Origin: Hippophae tibetana
Taxonomy: Eukaryota > Streptophyta > Magnoliopsida > Rosales > Elaeagnaceae
Assembly: GCA_037013495.1 (NCBI GenBank)
Contig: CM072812.1
Span: 70,439,340-70,503,339, forward strand
Reading direction: 5' to 3'
DNA length: 64,000 bases
The translations under genes and the position numbers were made by a program. Below are positions 11,010 to 22,669 of this stretch, piece after piece (the stretch's first letter is position 1; each line of letters begins with the position of its first letter). Under the pieces are notes generated by a model that worked only from the letters and a program-made list of their open reading frames with translations, had not been told where the DNA came from and searched no databases.

Positions 11010-11296
11010 GAGCCAATTTCTTGTTCCTAACTAGAGCCATGGATTGCATTGGTATGATCTTTTAGAGATTTTTCTATGCTTCAATTCTTGCCCAAAAGTG
11101 ATGTGTCCTTTTTTACCCCTGTTTAATCACCGACTAGTAGAGAATTTTTTCAAAAATATTGGAGCCCACATTGAAGAGAAAGATTAGTTTAGTACCATAA
11201 TTATTATAAATTAAATACTTTAGTATTCTAATCATTGGGAAAAAAGTTTCATATTTTAGAATTTCTAAGAGAATATCTTTAATTAAGTTGTATTAG

Positions 11297-11599
11297 TGTT
11301 TAACATGCTGTGAATTAGTTGTAGAATAAGCTGTGATTTAGTTGTTGATACCAGTTGTATTATTCCTAAATTAGTGGTCTATTTGTCTAATTCATATTCC
11401 TATTTATATTACTGAATATACATTTGAAAAATAAACAAGAATTATGTTTCTCTCCACCGTCTCTGAAATCCATTTTTTTCACCAGCTTTGTCCGCGGAAG
11501 ACTCTTTCTGAAATCCACTTACATTTGAAAAAAAATCAGAGAAAAATAAACAAGAATTTTGTTTCTCTCCACCACCATCTCTCAATATTTTTCTTCATG
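11297..11599 (+). repeat. 5' LTR of the Copia element at 11.3-15.3 kb
   Basis: The LTR opens TGTTTAACATGCTG and ends just before TGATATTAGAGC (11600), a decayed form of TGGTATCAGAGC. A likely promoter/poly-A zone is 'TATTTATATTACTGAATATA' near 11400. A segment at the LTR end and leader (ACATTTGAAAA...CTCTTTCTGAAATCC) occurs twice in tandem across 11411-11670, so the LTR end is slightly uncertain. No 3' LTR is present. Confidence 0.65.
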
Positions 11600-13069
11600 A
11601 TATTAGAGCATTTCTGAAATCCAATTTTTTTCACCAACTTTGTCTGAGGAAGACTCTTTTTGAAATCCAATTCATCCTCCTACCTCTCGTCTCAAACTGA
11701 ACCCATTTCAGGCGCTGTTCTCCAACGTCAATCCAAATTGTGCGCAATTGCTCTCTGTTTTTAACCGATTATGGCGCATCTGTGTTAGTCTCTGCTCAGA
11801 CCATCTCCATCTTCCAACCCTACATCTCGCTCGATCTCAATCATCAGTTTCACGAGATTTCAATCATTAAGTCTCGCGTAACTTCAACCACAGTCGTTAA
11901 CGACTTCCGCCACTGTTCACAACCCAGGCACTAGTTCATCCTCACGAACATCACATTTCTTCGTGGACAGTTCTAACTGGTTCATCGCGAGCCCATTTCC
12001 CATTCTGCAAGAACCCAATCACCGTCGTCTTCCACTTTAGTGATTCCCGTTTACTCAGTCGTCGTTGTCCTCCACTTTGGCGCTCCCTATTCCACTTCGT
12101 CGTTGCCCTTCGGTCGTCAAGCACTCAATCTCTAGAGTCGACCAATCGTCCATTAGCCCAATTATAATAGGCCCAATAACTAATCAAACCAGTCGTCCAG
12201 CAGCTCAATTGCTAATAACCCCAATTGGCCCAACCTAAACTGTCCAATCAGCCCAAATTCTTGGAAAACATCAGTTTCATAACAATCCGAGCATCAATGG
12301 CCACAGAAAAACCTATCATGACCGGTTCCAATGAAGGTTCCACCGAGAACAATATTTTACCCATTACCAATCACAAATTAAATGGGAATAATTACCTTTA
12401 GTGGTCTCAATTCGACATTATGTTTATATGCGAAAATATGAAAGACAATCAATCACCTCACTAGAGATACAATAGTCCCAAACAAGGACAATCCGAAATA
12501 TAGAACATGAAAATCCAAGAACAATATGTCCCAACTATTTGAGACGAAAATCATCCTCATGATCTTTGTCAAGGGCGGTCTTCAGTTACCCAATACTTAA
12601 CTTTCTAACTCGGAAGTGTCTAGCAAACGGAATCTTGTACAAACTGATTTTTGAAAAAAAACCAGTTTTCAAATTTTTGATGGAACTCAACAAAGATCTT
12701 ACTGATGTGTGAGGCAAAATTCTAAGAACAAAGCCTTTACCAACCATTTGTGAAGCCTTCTACGAAGTTCACCAAGAGGAGAGTCAAAAAAAGGTGATGA
12801 TGGGTCCTCAATATGCCATTTCAGTGACTAGAGAAAGGTATGCCATTTCAGTGACTAGAGAAAGGTATGCACTTGTAGTTCGAGGACACCAACAATCTCA
12901 GAATGTAGACAATCGTCCCCGAAGGACCATGGTGTGACCATTTTCGTAGACCTGGTCACACTAAAGAAACCTATTGAAAAATTCTTGGAAAGCTAGCTGA
13001 TTGGAAGCGAGTCTCCGCACGATACACCAACAAAGAAAGCCATGAAAATACTGCCTCAACAACCTATGT

Positions 13070-13437
13070 AACTACTTCACCTGAATCTTCCCTGTTTAGC
13101 AAGGAACATATTGATCTCATGTAGAAAATATTTGGACAATCCTTGCCATCATCATCTACCATTATAGCTCAATCAAGTAACACCCTCAATGCTCTTAGTG
13201 TGAAATAGGTTAAGAGACGATGGATTGTTGATTCAGATGCATCAGACCCCATGTAACTACTTCACCTGAATCTTCCCTGTTTAGCAAGGAACAAATTGAT
13301 CTCATGCAGAAAATATTTGGACAATCCTTGCCAACATCATCTACCATTATAGCTCAATTAGGTAACACCCTCAATGCTCTTAGTGTGAAATAGGTTAAGA
13401 GACGATGGATTGTTGATTCAGATGCATCAGACCACAT
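13070..13437 (+). repeat. 185-bp tandem duplication inside the Copia element
   Basis: The block beginning AACTACTTCACCTGAATC at 13070 recurs at 13255, and the two copies run to about 13254 and 13437 with only scattered differences. It covers the gag-protease junction. A smaller 29-bp duplication lies near 12813-12870 (ATGCCATTTCAGTGACTAG). Confidence 0.9.
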
Positions 13438-14290
13438 GATGGGTGATGCTTATCTTCTCATGAATCTTAAAACCTACCAAGAAAAACAAACTGTCATAAT
13501 TTCTTATGGATCAATATCCAAAATAACAGGGACTCGTTCAGCAAAAATTTCAAATTCTTTTATTCTCGATTTTGTCCCTCTTGTTCCAATCCTTGATTGC
13601 AATCTCTTATCAATTACTAAACTCACTTGTGATAAAAATTATGTAGCTAAAGAATGCTCTAGACTCTATCTACTCAAAAGTGAAGACTTTCTACAAAGAC
13701 AAGCCTTTGAAGCTGTATTCGAAATTCTTTCTCAGAATGAAGCTTTGTTAAATCTTAAATCCAATAATGATGATGAAATCATGTTGAATCACTATCGCCT
13801 AGGTCATCCTAATTTCTTGTACTTGAAAAAACTTTTCCCCTCATTATTTAGAAATAAAAATTCAAAGGATTTTCAATATAAAGTATGTCAATTTTCAAAA
13901 CATGTTATAAATTCATATCTCAATCTTCCACATAAAAAATCACATCCTTTCTCATTAATTTACACTGATATTTGGGGACCTCAAATCAAAAACATAATAG
14001 GGACACGTTGGTTTATTTTATTTGTAGATGATCATACTCGAATCACTTGGTTATTTCTCATGAAAGAAAAATCTAAAGTAGGTCATATCTTTAAAACTTT
14101 CAATGTCATGATTCAAACTCAATTTCAAACAAATATCCAAGTATTAAAAACTGAAAATGCTAAGGAATACTTCGCTTCAATTCTTAGTGATTATATGTTA
14201 AGTCAAGGGATTGTCCATCTAAGCTCTGTGTTGACACAACTCAACAAAACAGGGTGGCTAAAAGGAAGAATAGACATCTACTTGAGGTAG
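13410..14290 (+). pseudogene. Copia protease / GAG-pre-integrase / integrase region
   Basis: The reading frame from 13436 holds the end of the protease ('LVPILDCNLLSITKLTCD'), then the GAG-pre-integrase segment ('LNHYRLGHPNFLYLKKLFP' with the H-x-x-x-H side and 'KVCQFSKH' on the C-x-x-C side), then the catalytic integrase core ('PFSLIYTDIWGPQIKNIIGT', 'WFILFVDDHTRITWLFLMKE', 'VLKTENAKEYF'). Typical of Copia IN, which inserts element DNA. Fossil. Confidence 0.85.
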
Positions 14291-15788
14291 CTGGATCTCT
14301 CATGTTCACAACTCATGCCCCAAAATATTTTTGGAGGGAAGTTGTCCTTACAGTCCCATCATATCAATAGGATGCCCTCTCATGTCTTCATTTTCAAAAC
14401 ACCTATCAGCACTCTACTTGAGCCATACCCACAACCAGAATCGTGTCCAACATTCCCTTTAAAATATTCAGATGTTCTACTCATGTCCATGTACATTATA
14501 GAGGTAAACTTAATCCCACAGCCATCAAATGCATATTCTTAGTGTAATCATCATACCAGAAAGGATACAAATACTTCTCTCCTATCACAAAACGGTTCTA
14601 TAATACAATGGATGTCACCATCTTTGAACAATATCTATATTATCCCAAACCTGCCATTTAGGGAGAGAACATAGGCAATGAATACTGGCTTTGGAATAGC
14701 ATTACCACTCAGTCTCCCAAAAATTCCATCTCAAATCATATCCCACAAATTCTAGAGAGTAAATCAATGTCTCAAACAAATGCTCCTACTAATCCCAATG
14801 AACCCTCGACTCCTCTGCCAATAGATCCAAACTTCCCTATCCCAAACAATGATCTTGTCTACTCCAAGAGGAGAAAAACTCAAGAGAGAATGGAGAATCG
14901 AGCATATCTTGAGCCAGTCCAGGAGTCCAACCCAAGTACATGCCACTCTGACAATTCACAAGGTAACATCACTAAACCTCATATTATTGAGTTGCCTCTT
15001 AATAATTTGAATTTGCCAATTGTTGTAAGGAAAGGTGTAAGATCTTGTACAAACCACCCCCATCTACAAATTTTTTTTCCTATAAAAGTCTCTCACCTTG
15101 ATCAGATATAGGTTCTAAATTACATTCATAAAGCCTTTTAGGTACTTGAATGAAAGACAACTATTCTTGAAGAACTCAATGCCTTAAAGAAAAACAAGAC
15201 TTGGGAGATCACAGAACTACCACCGGAAAAATGAGTTGTTGGGTGTGAGTGGATCTTTACAATCAAACACAAAGCAGACGACAATGTAGAAAGATTCAAG
15301 GCTCACCTTGTAGAGCCAGAGTAATTTGCTATCTCTAGCTTTTCTTCCCTAAACCTTCTCATGTACTCTTCAGTAGATTCACTTTTTCCCTTATGATTGA
15401 GAGGTGGTGCGACTCCTTCCTCAAGAGCTTGTTATAGGCGTAATTGGTGATGAACCTCACAAATTGTGAAAAGGGGTTATGGTATAGGGTGCCAAGTTAT
15501 TGAATCACTTTTGTGTGCCATCACAAAGGGTGGCAGCAAATAACTTATACATCATGGCATCTCTTTTGTCCCGAGTGAGGCTAACAGGGGCCATAGCGGT
15601 CTTGAAGTATTGCACATGAGTTACCGAATCTTTGGTACCTTGGTAGTCCAGGCACTTAGGAGCACTAAACTTGGATGGGGGCTTATTGTGCTATATTTCA
15701 TCAGAAAAGGGGGAGACACACAATTGCTCGCAATCCCTATCCACATCATACTGCAACTTACCCTTGTCTTGCCTTTTGTTGGCCCTTT

Positions 15789-16091
15789 TCAAGGTTTGGT
15801 CTTGCTTTCTATTAGCTTCCTCCAATGCTCGAAATCCTGCCTCCTAACGTTCTTGCTCTTGCAACAACTGTTCATACTGAGCCCCATCGAGCTAGGTAGG
15901 CTCGAGCAACTTGGCTCGGTTTTACCAACCAATTTAGCGAGTCGACCTTCGAGGGAAACCAGGCCTGACTGTGATCGAAGTGCCCTATTTTCTCTCCTGG
16001 TTTCCTTGAGCTCTCTTCTTAGCTCAAGAAGTTGGCATGCCAGCTCTTGGTGGGGATCTAAATCCACTCTGGCCTCATTACAAGCTGGCAA
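15789..16091 (-). pseudogene. gypsy gag N-terminal coiled-coil segment
   Basis: A 100-codon frame rich in Arg, Glu, Leu and Gln ('LLELRRELKETRRENRALRS') with heptad-like leucine spacing, consistent with the coiled-coil start of gag in large gypsy elements. It follows the primer site and LTR on the same strand. No conserved domain beyond this can be named. Fossil. Confidence 0.5.
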
Positions 16092-16298
16092 ATTGTGATT
16101 CTATACCGATGCTGCCTACTCTTTCGCTGGTCTCAATCGTTCCTCAACTCGTGTACCTACCATGAGGGCTTATGATTCTGAAAAACTATGCTTGCTCACT
16201 AAGTCTCTTCTCTCAATTCTCGAGTGAATCCTTGAAGATATAGGGTCAAAAACCAACACTCGACCTTCGAATTTGAGCCCTACGGTGGGCGCTAAAAT

Positions 16299-16635
16299 GT
16301 TAAGATTGGTCTGATTTGCAGAAAGAGAAACTAGAAATAAGTCAGAGTTTCATGGAGTGTGTGGATCTCTTATGAGATCCATGTATATATAGAGCATTGC
16401 ATGTACACATGTCGATTACATAAAGAGTAAAAAAGTAAAAGAAAACACATTTAAAAGTTGAGGTCGATCACACCATGACTCAGTCTAGAAGTCAGCATGC
16501 CAACACCAAGATTCCTGTGTGTAGGTAGACCTATACTATTAGTGTCATTTAGGGCACAAGCACAGGCATATATAGGTCCTCCCAGGATGACTCGTTTGAT
16601 GGCTCGGGCTCTAAGTCAATCCATATGTCTAAACA
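16299..16635 (-). repeat. gypsy LTR (complete, solo-ended in this window)
   Basis: Read on the minus strand it starts TGTTTAGACATATGG (16635) and ends CAATCTTAACA (16299), so it has TG...CA termini, 337 bp. A TATA motif lies at 16384-16391 on the plus strand (TATATATA, inside GCTCTATATATACATGG on the minus strand). Its 5' end resembles 63866-64000 on the plus strand. Confidence 0.75.
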
Positions 16636-17225
16636 ATATCTATGTTGTGTTGTCCATTGTTTAGCCACGAAAAGCTAAAGGGAAGATTGTAAAGTCATTC
16701 TTTTTTTGATTGGCATTCCCATATACAAATATTTTTATCATGTATATTTTTTCCGGGTACAATATCGCAGCGTGGTTCAATATAAACACACACTTAGGAC
16801 ACAAATGCATGCTTTCGTACTTATAAACTTGATTTGCATTAGCTTTCATATTTTACAGAATTGTTTGTGGTATGTTTGATGGTGTTTAGTTATGGATGAG
16901 GTGTCTGGATCTAATTGCTTACTTTCTTGTGCCCTTTTTACGCACCTCCACGCACCAAGCTCGTGTGTGGTCGCACCAAGTGTAGTCATACTAAGTGCTT
17001 GGACAAAAGGGACAAAAGGAAGGGACTATGCTTTCGGGTTTCCTTTTCCATTAGGCGAAATGTAAATGCAGTGCCTATTTTTGGCAGAGAAATTTACAAC
17101 TGACCTTTGACCAAAAGAAAAGGAAAAAGAAATTTAAAGCTAAGAAGTCATACGACTCAAACTAAATAAAGAAAAAGCAATCAGACAAGCATAAAGAAAT
17201 AAATAACGAAAATCCGTGAACATAC
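16636..17225. other. no gene seen; probably remainder of a translin intron
   Basis: Between the gypsy LTR and the last recognisable translin exon I find no further translin exon on the minus strand and no other coding similarity. A pyrimidine/purine-skewed stretch near 16990-17045 has repeated GGGACAAAAGG. Confidence 0.5.
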
Positions 17226-18187
17226 ATCCCAACTTTTCCATAGCTTCAGTGTGCAAGAGAAGATTTTCAGTTTCCAACCAGTGCAACAAACCAAGCAGTG
17301 AAACAACCACGTTATGTGTCTCACTCCTCCAATCACCATGATATCTGGATAATCACGCCAAAAAAAAGAAAAAAGTCGTAAACCATCACAGCCACATTGA
17401 AAAATAATACATCTCAAACTTATAACAACAAAAGTAAAACCGATAACATTGAATATTTCCAATTGACTAGAGTTTAAGCGTCCAACTGGACCTTCATGTG
17501 AAATTTTGGGCTGGATTTATCTCAGTAGTAAATATATATGAGCTTGACTTTTTGCGATTAGAAGTTTTAAGAAAAAAGTACTTCCAAAAAACCAACATCA
17601 CCTGTAATACTGCCCAGGGCATTCATGAAGAACTTCAGCAAGTCGGCTATAAAGCTCTCTTAGCACCGCTATCTGAGCCTTAGGCTTCTCTAAGACCTCT
17701 GCTCCAAAACACACACTATCAAAACAGTTATTCTTCTCAAAATCATCCCAAAAAATTTCGAATAGTCAAACGAAACTCAAACTTCACATGAATTGATCAA
17801 AATAAATAAATAAAATGCAATAATAGCAACAAATTTCCATACCAGGCGTAGGGCGAGACTGGTGAAGGAGGAGTAGATTAGCATGGATGAGCCTAGCAGT
17901 GGACTCTATCTCCATCACTACTTTCCAAAAGTTACCGGTCTCTTCATGTTGTAGCCGGAAGTCCTCGAACTGCTTCTCCACGGAAGAAGACGGCGCGTGA
18001 GATTCACCTCCCATAGAACCGAAACAGACAGTTCCGAAATGTGAGTGAAATGTGAGAATGGGAAGAAAGGAAACCGTGGTAGCGATGGTGGCAAAGGAAA
18101 GTAGAGAAGAGATGAGAAGTTGGACCGTGACTGTGAATAGTAACGGGAGAATAGAGTCAGGTAAGCGTTTGCAAAGGCTGGTTTCAT
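17226..18187 (-). pseudogene. translin gene, 5' half (three exons), truncated and probably non-functional
   Basis: Translin is a conserved ring-forming protein that binds single-stranded DNA and RNA. Three exons fit: exon 1 18014-17843 (coding from 'MGGESHAPSSSVEKQFEDFR'), exon 2 17698-17602 ('EKPKAQIAVLRELYSRLAEV' then 'CPGQYY'), exon 3 17344-17226 ('YHGDWRSETHN', 'LLHWLETENLLLHTEAMEKL'). Donors are GTATGG, GTGATG and GTATGT; acceptors end in AG; phases agree across both junctions. A targeting-peptide-like start ('MKPAFANAYLTLFSR', 18187) lies in a different frame from the exon 1 core, which suggests a frameshift or two alternative starts. Compared with what I recall of plant translins, exon 1 lacks about four residues where 'LRERIR' is expected. 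Exons for the C-terminal half are absent down to 16636, where a gypsy LTR begins. A truncated duplicate is the simplest reading. Confidence 0.85.
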
Positions 18188-18900
18188 AATCGTCGGCTCG
18201 TCGTTTAACTTTAACGGATTTGTTTTATTTTTTTGAATCCTATTCTAACGGCTACTTTGTAAATGGTATATTATTTTTTATATTTTTTATTAGTTTAGAG
18301 GGAGTATTTAAAAGTTGATTAATAAATTTTTAATATACCTACTTAAGTTTTAAAATAAGATATCAAAGATTTATTAGGTTTGAAAATTAATATAATAGAG
18401 ATATTCATGACATTTTAGTTTTATACTTTCCAAGACGTATCTAATAAATTTAAATATTTAATTTACTTAATCTAATTTAAAAAAAATTCTATATACAATA
18501 ATTAATTTTTTTTAAATATATATATTCAATAACTTCTCAAAGTTGTGAGATGCATGGATTAAACCCATTTGAACTATACATATAATCATATAATTATTAA
18601 TTGTATGAGATCATTTTTTATGCTATTATGAAAATGTATATGTAACCACTCTGATCCATTAATTATAACAACATAGGATCAAGGAGACCTTAATTATTTT
18701 TTTCGTAATTTATCCATCAATAATCACATATATTGATATAATTAAATGATATGGATTATGATGTGAATGTGTAACATAAAAATTTTATACTATGTGATCT
18801 TAACATATTTATTTTTAAATAGTCAAACTTTAAACTTTAGTGAGATCAAAACATACTAAAATCAAAGTGTAAATAAACTAAAAACTTTATTTTTGAAGAA
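18188..18900. other. AT-rich DNA, no gene seen
   Basis: This stretch upstream of the translin copy and next to a Copia 3' region is very AT-rich. It may contain the translin promoter and part of a decayed Copia LTR; neither can be delimited. Confidence 0.4.
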
Positions 18901-18929
18901 AAGAACCTCAAAATATCCATAAACTTGAC

Positions 18930-21900
18930 TAAAAATGTGTCTACAAAGAAACATTTAAAATTATGAACTTCCACTAAAACTAAATATTCTTAAATGACAT
19001 GACTCTCATACGAGCAGTATGTTCATCATGAAATACTTTGGTGATAATCCCTTCATAAGCGAATTCACAATTATAGAGTTCGTACCAATGTGCTCTATGA
19101 ACATCTATTCATTTTGAACTCTTTCTTTAACAATAAAGAACTAGATATCGATATATTTCAACTTTGTCAAGCTTCTGTTGTTAGTAGAATATAACACTAT
19201 TGACTTATTGTGACAAAATAACTTAAGTGGTCTTTCAATAGCATCTACTATGCACAATCTTGTGACAAAATTCCTCAACCATACTCAATGATTAGATACC
19301 TTATAACATGTTATAAACTATGTTGCCATGGTAGAAGATAAGAGATTGTTTAGCACTTCTTTTAGGAGATAGCACCTCTAACTAGCAAGTAGACATAATC
19401 CGACGTAGGTTTCATACCCTCTTGACATCTAGCAAAATCGAATCAGTATATCCAATGATCTCAAACTAATTCGACCTCTGATATGTGAACCATGAGACAT
19501 ATTTTACTGCTTTTCAATGCTCTAATCCTATATTACTTAAATATTTGTCCAATATCCCAACAATACACTCGATATCTAGACGTGTATGTACTTGAGCATA
19601 TATCATACTCTCTACTAATGAAACATAAGGAATCTTATGCATTTCATTTTCCTCAAAATCATTATTAGGGCACTGATTGAGACTAAGTTTATCTCCCTTA
19701 GCAAAAAAAGGTATCACCTAGTTTGCAATTCAACATGGCATATCTCTTGAGAACCTTTTCGATATAACTCTTTTATGATAATCCTAAAATACTCTTAGAA
19801 AAAATTTGGAATATCTGTATGCCTAATACAAAAGAGGCATCACCAAGATCTTTCATCTCAAAATTTTTAACTAAAAATCTCTTGGTTTCATGCAATAAAC
19901 CTAGATCGTTGTTGGCAAACAAAATTTCATCAACATATAAAACCATAAAAGTATACTTACCCCTACAGAACTTACGGTATATACAATCATTGACCAAATT
20001 TATCTCAAAACCAAATGAGAAAATCACTTGATGAAACTTGAAATACTATTATCGAGATGCTTGCTTGAGCCTATAGATGGATTTCTTAAGTTTACAACCC
20101 ATATTCTTTGGGCCTCCCGATCTAAAGTTTTTTGGTTGTATCTAGATCGTCTCATCAATGTCATTATTGAAAAATGCCATCTTTACATCCATCTGATGTA
20201 CCTTAAGATTGAAACGTGTTATTAATGCCATTATAATCCTAAAAAAGTCTTTCAAGGAAACCAAAAATAAAGTCTCTTTATAATCAATATCTTCTTTCTA
20301 TGTAAAGCCCTGTGTGACAAGACGAGCCCTGTATCTCTCTACACCGCCTTTTGAATTTCTCTTGGTTTTAAAATCCATCTACAACCAATGGATTTCACAC
20401 CTTTTAGCAATGATATAAGATCTCACACATCATTGTCCTTCATGGACTTATACTCCTCATTTATGACATCAATCCACTTTTAAGTTTTAGGACTTTTCAT
20501 AGCTTGACAGAAGATGATCAGATCTTCTTTGATCACCCCAATATCAAAGTGATGTTCTTGGAAAAATGCAATGTAGTCATCTTGTATTGTACTTCTCTTT
20601 CCCTAGTGGATCTATTTAATGGCATGAGTTCTTGAGGTAGTAGAGTTTGTTCTTTTGGAATAATCTTTTGAATAAAAGGTTCTTCGAGATTGTCTTGATT
20701 AAAGTTAGGAATGTGATCTTAATCAATGTCAATAGCACTTGCGGGAATATCAACATGTTTATTTTCAAAGATAAAATCCCTAACCATATCTACTCCTACA
20801 AACTCGACATCCTCACAGAATTAATCGAGCATTTCCTGACTCAAAAATCGTCTTAGATGTGGGATCATAAAACTTATACCCTTGATTTTGTTTTTTAGAA
20901 TATTCAATACAATAACAACTCACCATCCTTAGGTCCAGTTTCTTTTCATTAGGCCTATAAGGATTTGCCTCAGTTGGACATTCTCAGATATACAAATGCT
21001 TTAAACTAGGCTTCTTACTTGTCCAAAATTCATAAGGGGTTTTAGTTGGAACAATATTAAGGATATATACTACAGTCTTAAGCGCTTCTCCCCAGAGTGA
21101 TTCTGATAAGGTAGAATGACAAATCATACTCCTCACCATGTCCTTAAACATCCTATTTCATCTTTCAATAAAAATATTTATAGTGGTTGAACCATCATAG
21201 TGTACAATGGGACGATACCACATTCCTCTAGGAACTTAGCAAATGGTTTACCTGAATCGTCATATCGACTGTAGTACTCACCGCCATGATCAAATTTAAC
21301 GCTTTTGTCTTTTTTCTAAGTTGGTTCTCAACTTTAGCTATATAATTTTTGAACGTAACTAATGATAATAACTTTTCATGAATGAGAAATAAATAGTCAT
21401 ATGTAGAAAAATCATCTATGAACATTATAAAATATTGTTGATCATTCCAAGAAACTGTAGCGAATGACTCACAAATGTCTATATGCATAAGTTTTAAGAC
21501 ATTTAAAATCCTATTGAATTCAAATTTCCTTTTATTGGTTTATTTTCCCTTTATATAGTTAACACAAGCATCAAAATCTATGAAATCTAAGGGGTCTAAA
21601 ATTTCATTAGACATAAGTCATTCTATTCTCTGCTCTTGTGCCATAACGTAGCCAAATTTTCACTAATCAATTTTCTTTTTATACCTCATGTACTTAATTG
21701 CATGGATTTCTTAAATGAGACAATTGTATCAATTAAATAAATATTATCGTAACTTGATAAAGAATCGAAACCTGCCAATTTTATATTATGAAACAAATTA
21801 AATTTTTCATTACCAAATGAATAAGAATAACGAAATTTGTGCAAAGTAGAAATAGAAATCAAATTTCTTCGAAAAGACGTCACAATAAATGTCTCATTAA

Positions 21901-21936
21901 GATCCAAATAAAATCCAATCTTAAATAATAACCTAA
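18930..21936 (-). mobile_element. Copia retrotransposon, minus strand, 5' part missing (fossil)
   Basis: On the minus strand: GAG-pre-integrase side near 21.93-21.69 kb ('TSFRRNLISISTLHKF'), integrase core 21.49-21.0 kb ('MHIDICESFATVSWNDQQYF', 'IMFIDDFSTYDYLFLIHEK'), RT from about 20.6 to 19.5 kb ('MVLYVDEILFANNDLGLL', where YVDE stands at the catalytic YVDD, and 'KRFLVKNFEMKDLGDASFVL'), and RNase H decay to about 18.95 kb. A DNA transposon occupies the gag-side end (21937 onward). No certain LTR. Old, with many breaks. Confidence 0.8.
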
Positions 21937-22660
21937 TGTTGTGTTTGGTTGAAGAGAATGGAAAGAAATTAGAATTGATTCCTTCCATTTGTATGTTTAG
22001 TTGGGCTGAAAAATGAGTTAGGAATGAAATCAATTCTTAAAGGAGAAGGAATTCCAATTCCTTCTCCCCCATTAGGAATCATGATTTCATTCCCATCTCA
22101 ATTTTTTTCCAATTTTACCCCCACCCCAAATATAACTCTAAACTCAAATCTCAAATCGTAAAACCCTAAAGCCTAAATCCCTAAACCCCAAATCCCAAAT
22201 AGCTAAACCATAAATCCATAAACCCTAAATGCTAAACCCTAAATCCCAAATCCTAAAATCCTAAACCCTAAATCCCAAATCCCAAATCCCAAATCCTAAA
22301 ATCCTAAATCCTAAATCCTAAATCCCAAATTCCAAAATCTTAAACCCTAAAACCTAAATCCCAAAACCCTTAACCTCAAATCCCTAAACCCTAAAACCTA
22401 AAACCTAAATCCCTAAACCCTAAACACTAAATCCTAAATCCCTAAACCTTAAACCCTAAAACCCCAAATCCCAAATCTATAAACCCTAAATGCTAAACCT
22501 CAAATCCCAAATCCATAAACCCTAAACGCTAAACGCTAAACCCCAAATCCCAAATCCATAAACCCTAAACACTAAACCCCAAATCCCAAATCCTAAAACC
22601 CTAAACCCTATTTAGAAAAATAATAATTTTAACCCTCAACCTTAACACACAAATATAATC
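21937..22660 (-). mobile_element. non-autonomous DNA transposon with telomere-like repeats, copy 2 (one end missing)
   Basis: The intact end opens TGTTGTGTTTGGTTGAAGAG and continues with GAATTGATTCC, TTGGGCTGAAAAAT, GGAGAAGGAATTCCAATTCC and GGAATCATGATTTCATTCCC, all shared with copy 1 at 33478-34394. From about 22130 to 22612 it turns into a degenerate array of CCCTAAA/CCCTAAAT/CCCAAAT units. It then shares TTTAGAAAAATAATAATTTTAACC with copy 1 and stops near 22660, where the next Copia begins, so the second terminus is not present. No protein is encoded. GTTTGG-type termini recall PIF/Harbinger or hAT MITEs; the superfamily is not certain. Confidence 0.75.
22130..22612 (-). repeat. degenerate telomere-like CCCTAAA/CCCTAAAT array
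   Basis: About 480 bp of 7-8 bp units, mostly CCCTAAA, CCCTAAAT, CCCAAAT, CCTAAAT and CCATAAA. The plant telomere unit CCCTAAA is present many times but not as a long pure run. It is internal to the DNA transposon, not a chromosome end. Confidence 0.9.
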
Positions 22661-22669
22661 CTAATAAGT

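Larger units (their letters stand above)
11297..15310 (+). mobile_element. Copia LTR retrotransposon, plus strand, 3' end missing (fossil)
   Basis: A 5' LTR (about 11297-11599) is followed by a primer site resembling the initiator-Met tRNA complement, then gag from about 12300 ('MATEKPIMTGSNEGSTENN' then 'NHKLNGNNYL'), a protease ('RRWIVDSDASDHMMG', near 13.41 kb), GAG-pre-integrase and integrase (to about 14.3 kb), an integrase C-terminal region, and the beginning of RT ('VGCEWIFTIKHKADDN', near 15.24 kb). The order integrase before RT defines Copia. The element stops near 15310, where a minus-strand gypsy fragment begins. It has many breaks and is old. Confidence 0.85.
15311..16635 (-). mobile_element. 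Ty3/gypsy 5' end (LTR, primer site, start of gag), minus strand
   Basis: On the minus strand this is an LTR (16635-16299), then a primer-binding-like block with GCGCCCACCGTAGGGCTC just inside the LTR (16295-16274), then a gag-like leader and ORF (16091-15789). The primer-site form and a coiled-coil N-terminal gag are usual in large Tat-type gypsy elements; the lineage call is tentative. Only the 5' 1.3 kb is present, ending at the Copia junction near 15310. The start of an LTR of the same family, in the opposite orientation, appears at 63866. Confidence 0.65.

Noticed and set aside
16636-17225. Further translin exons
   Set aside because: I searched by eye for the C-terminal translin signatures on the minus strand and found none.
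22130-22612. True telomere or chromosome-fusion site
   Set aside because: The CCCTAAA-like units are degenerate, short, and internal to an element that has a second copy at 33.5-34.4 kb.
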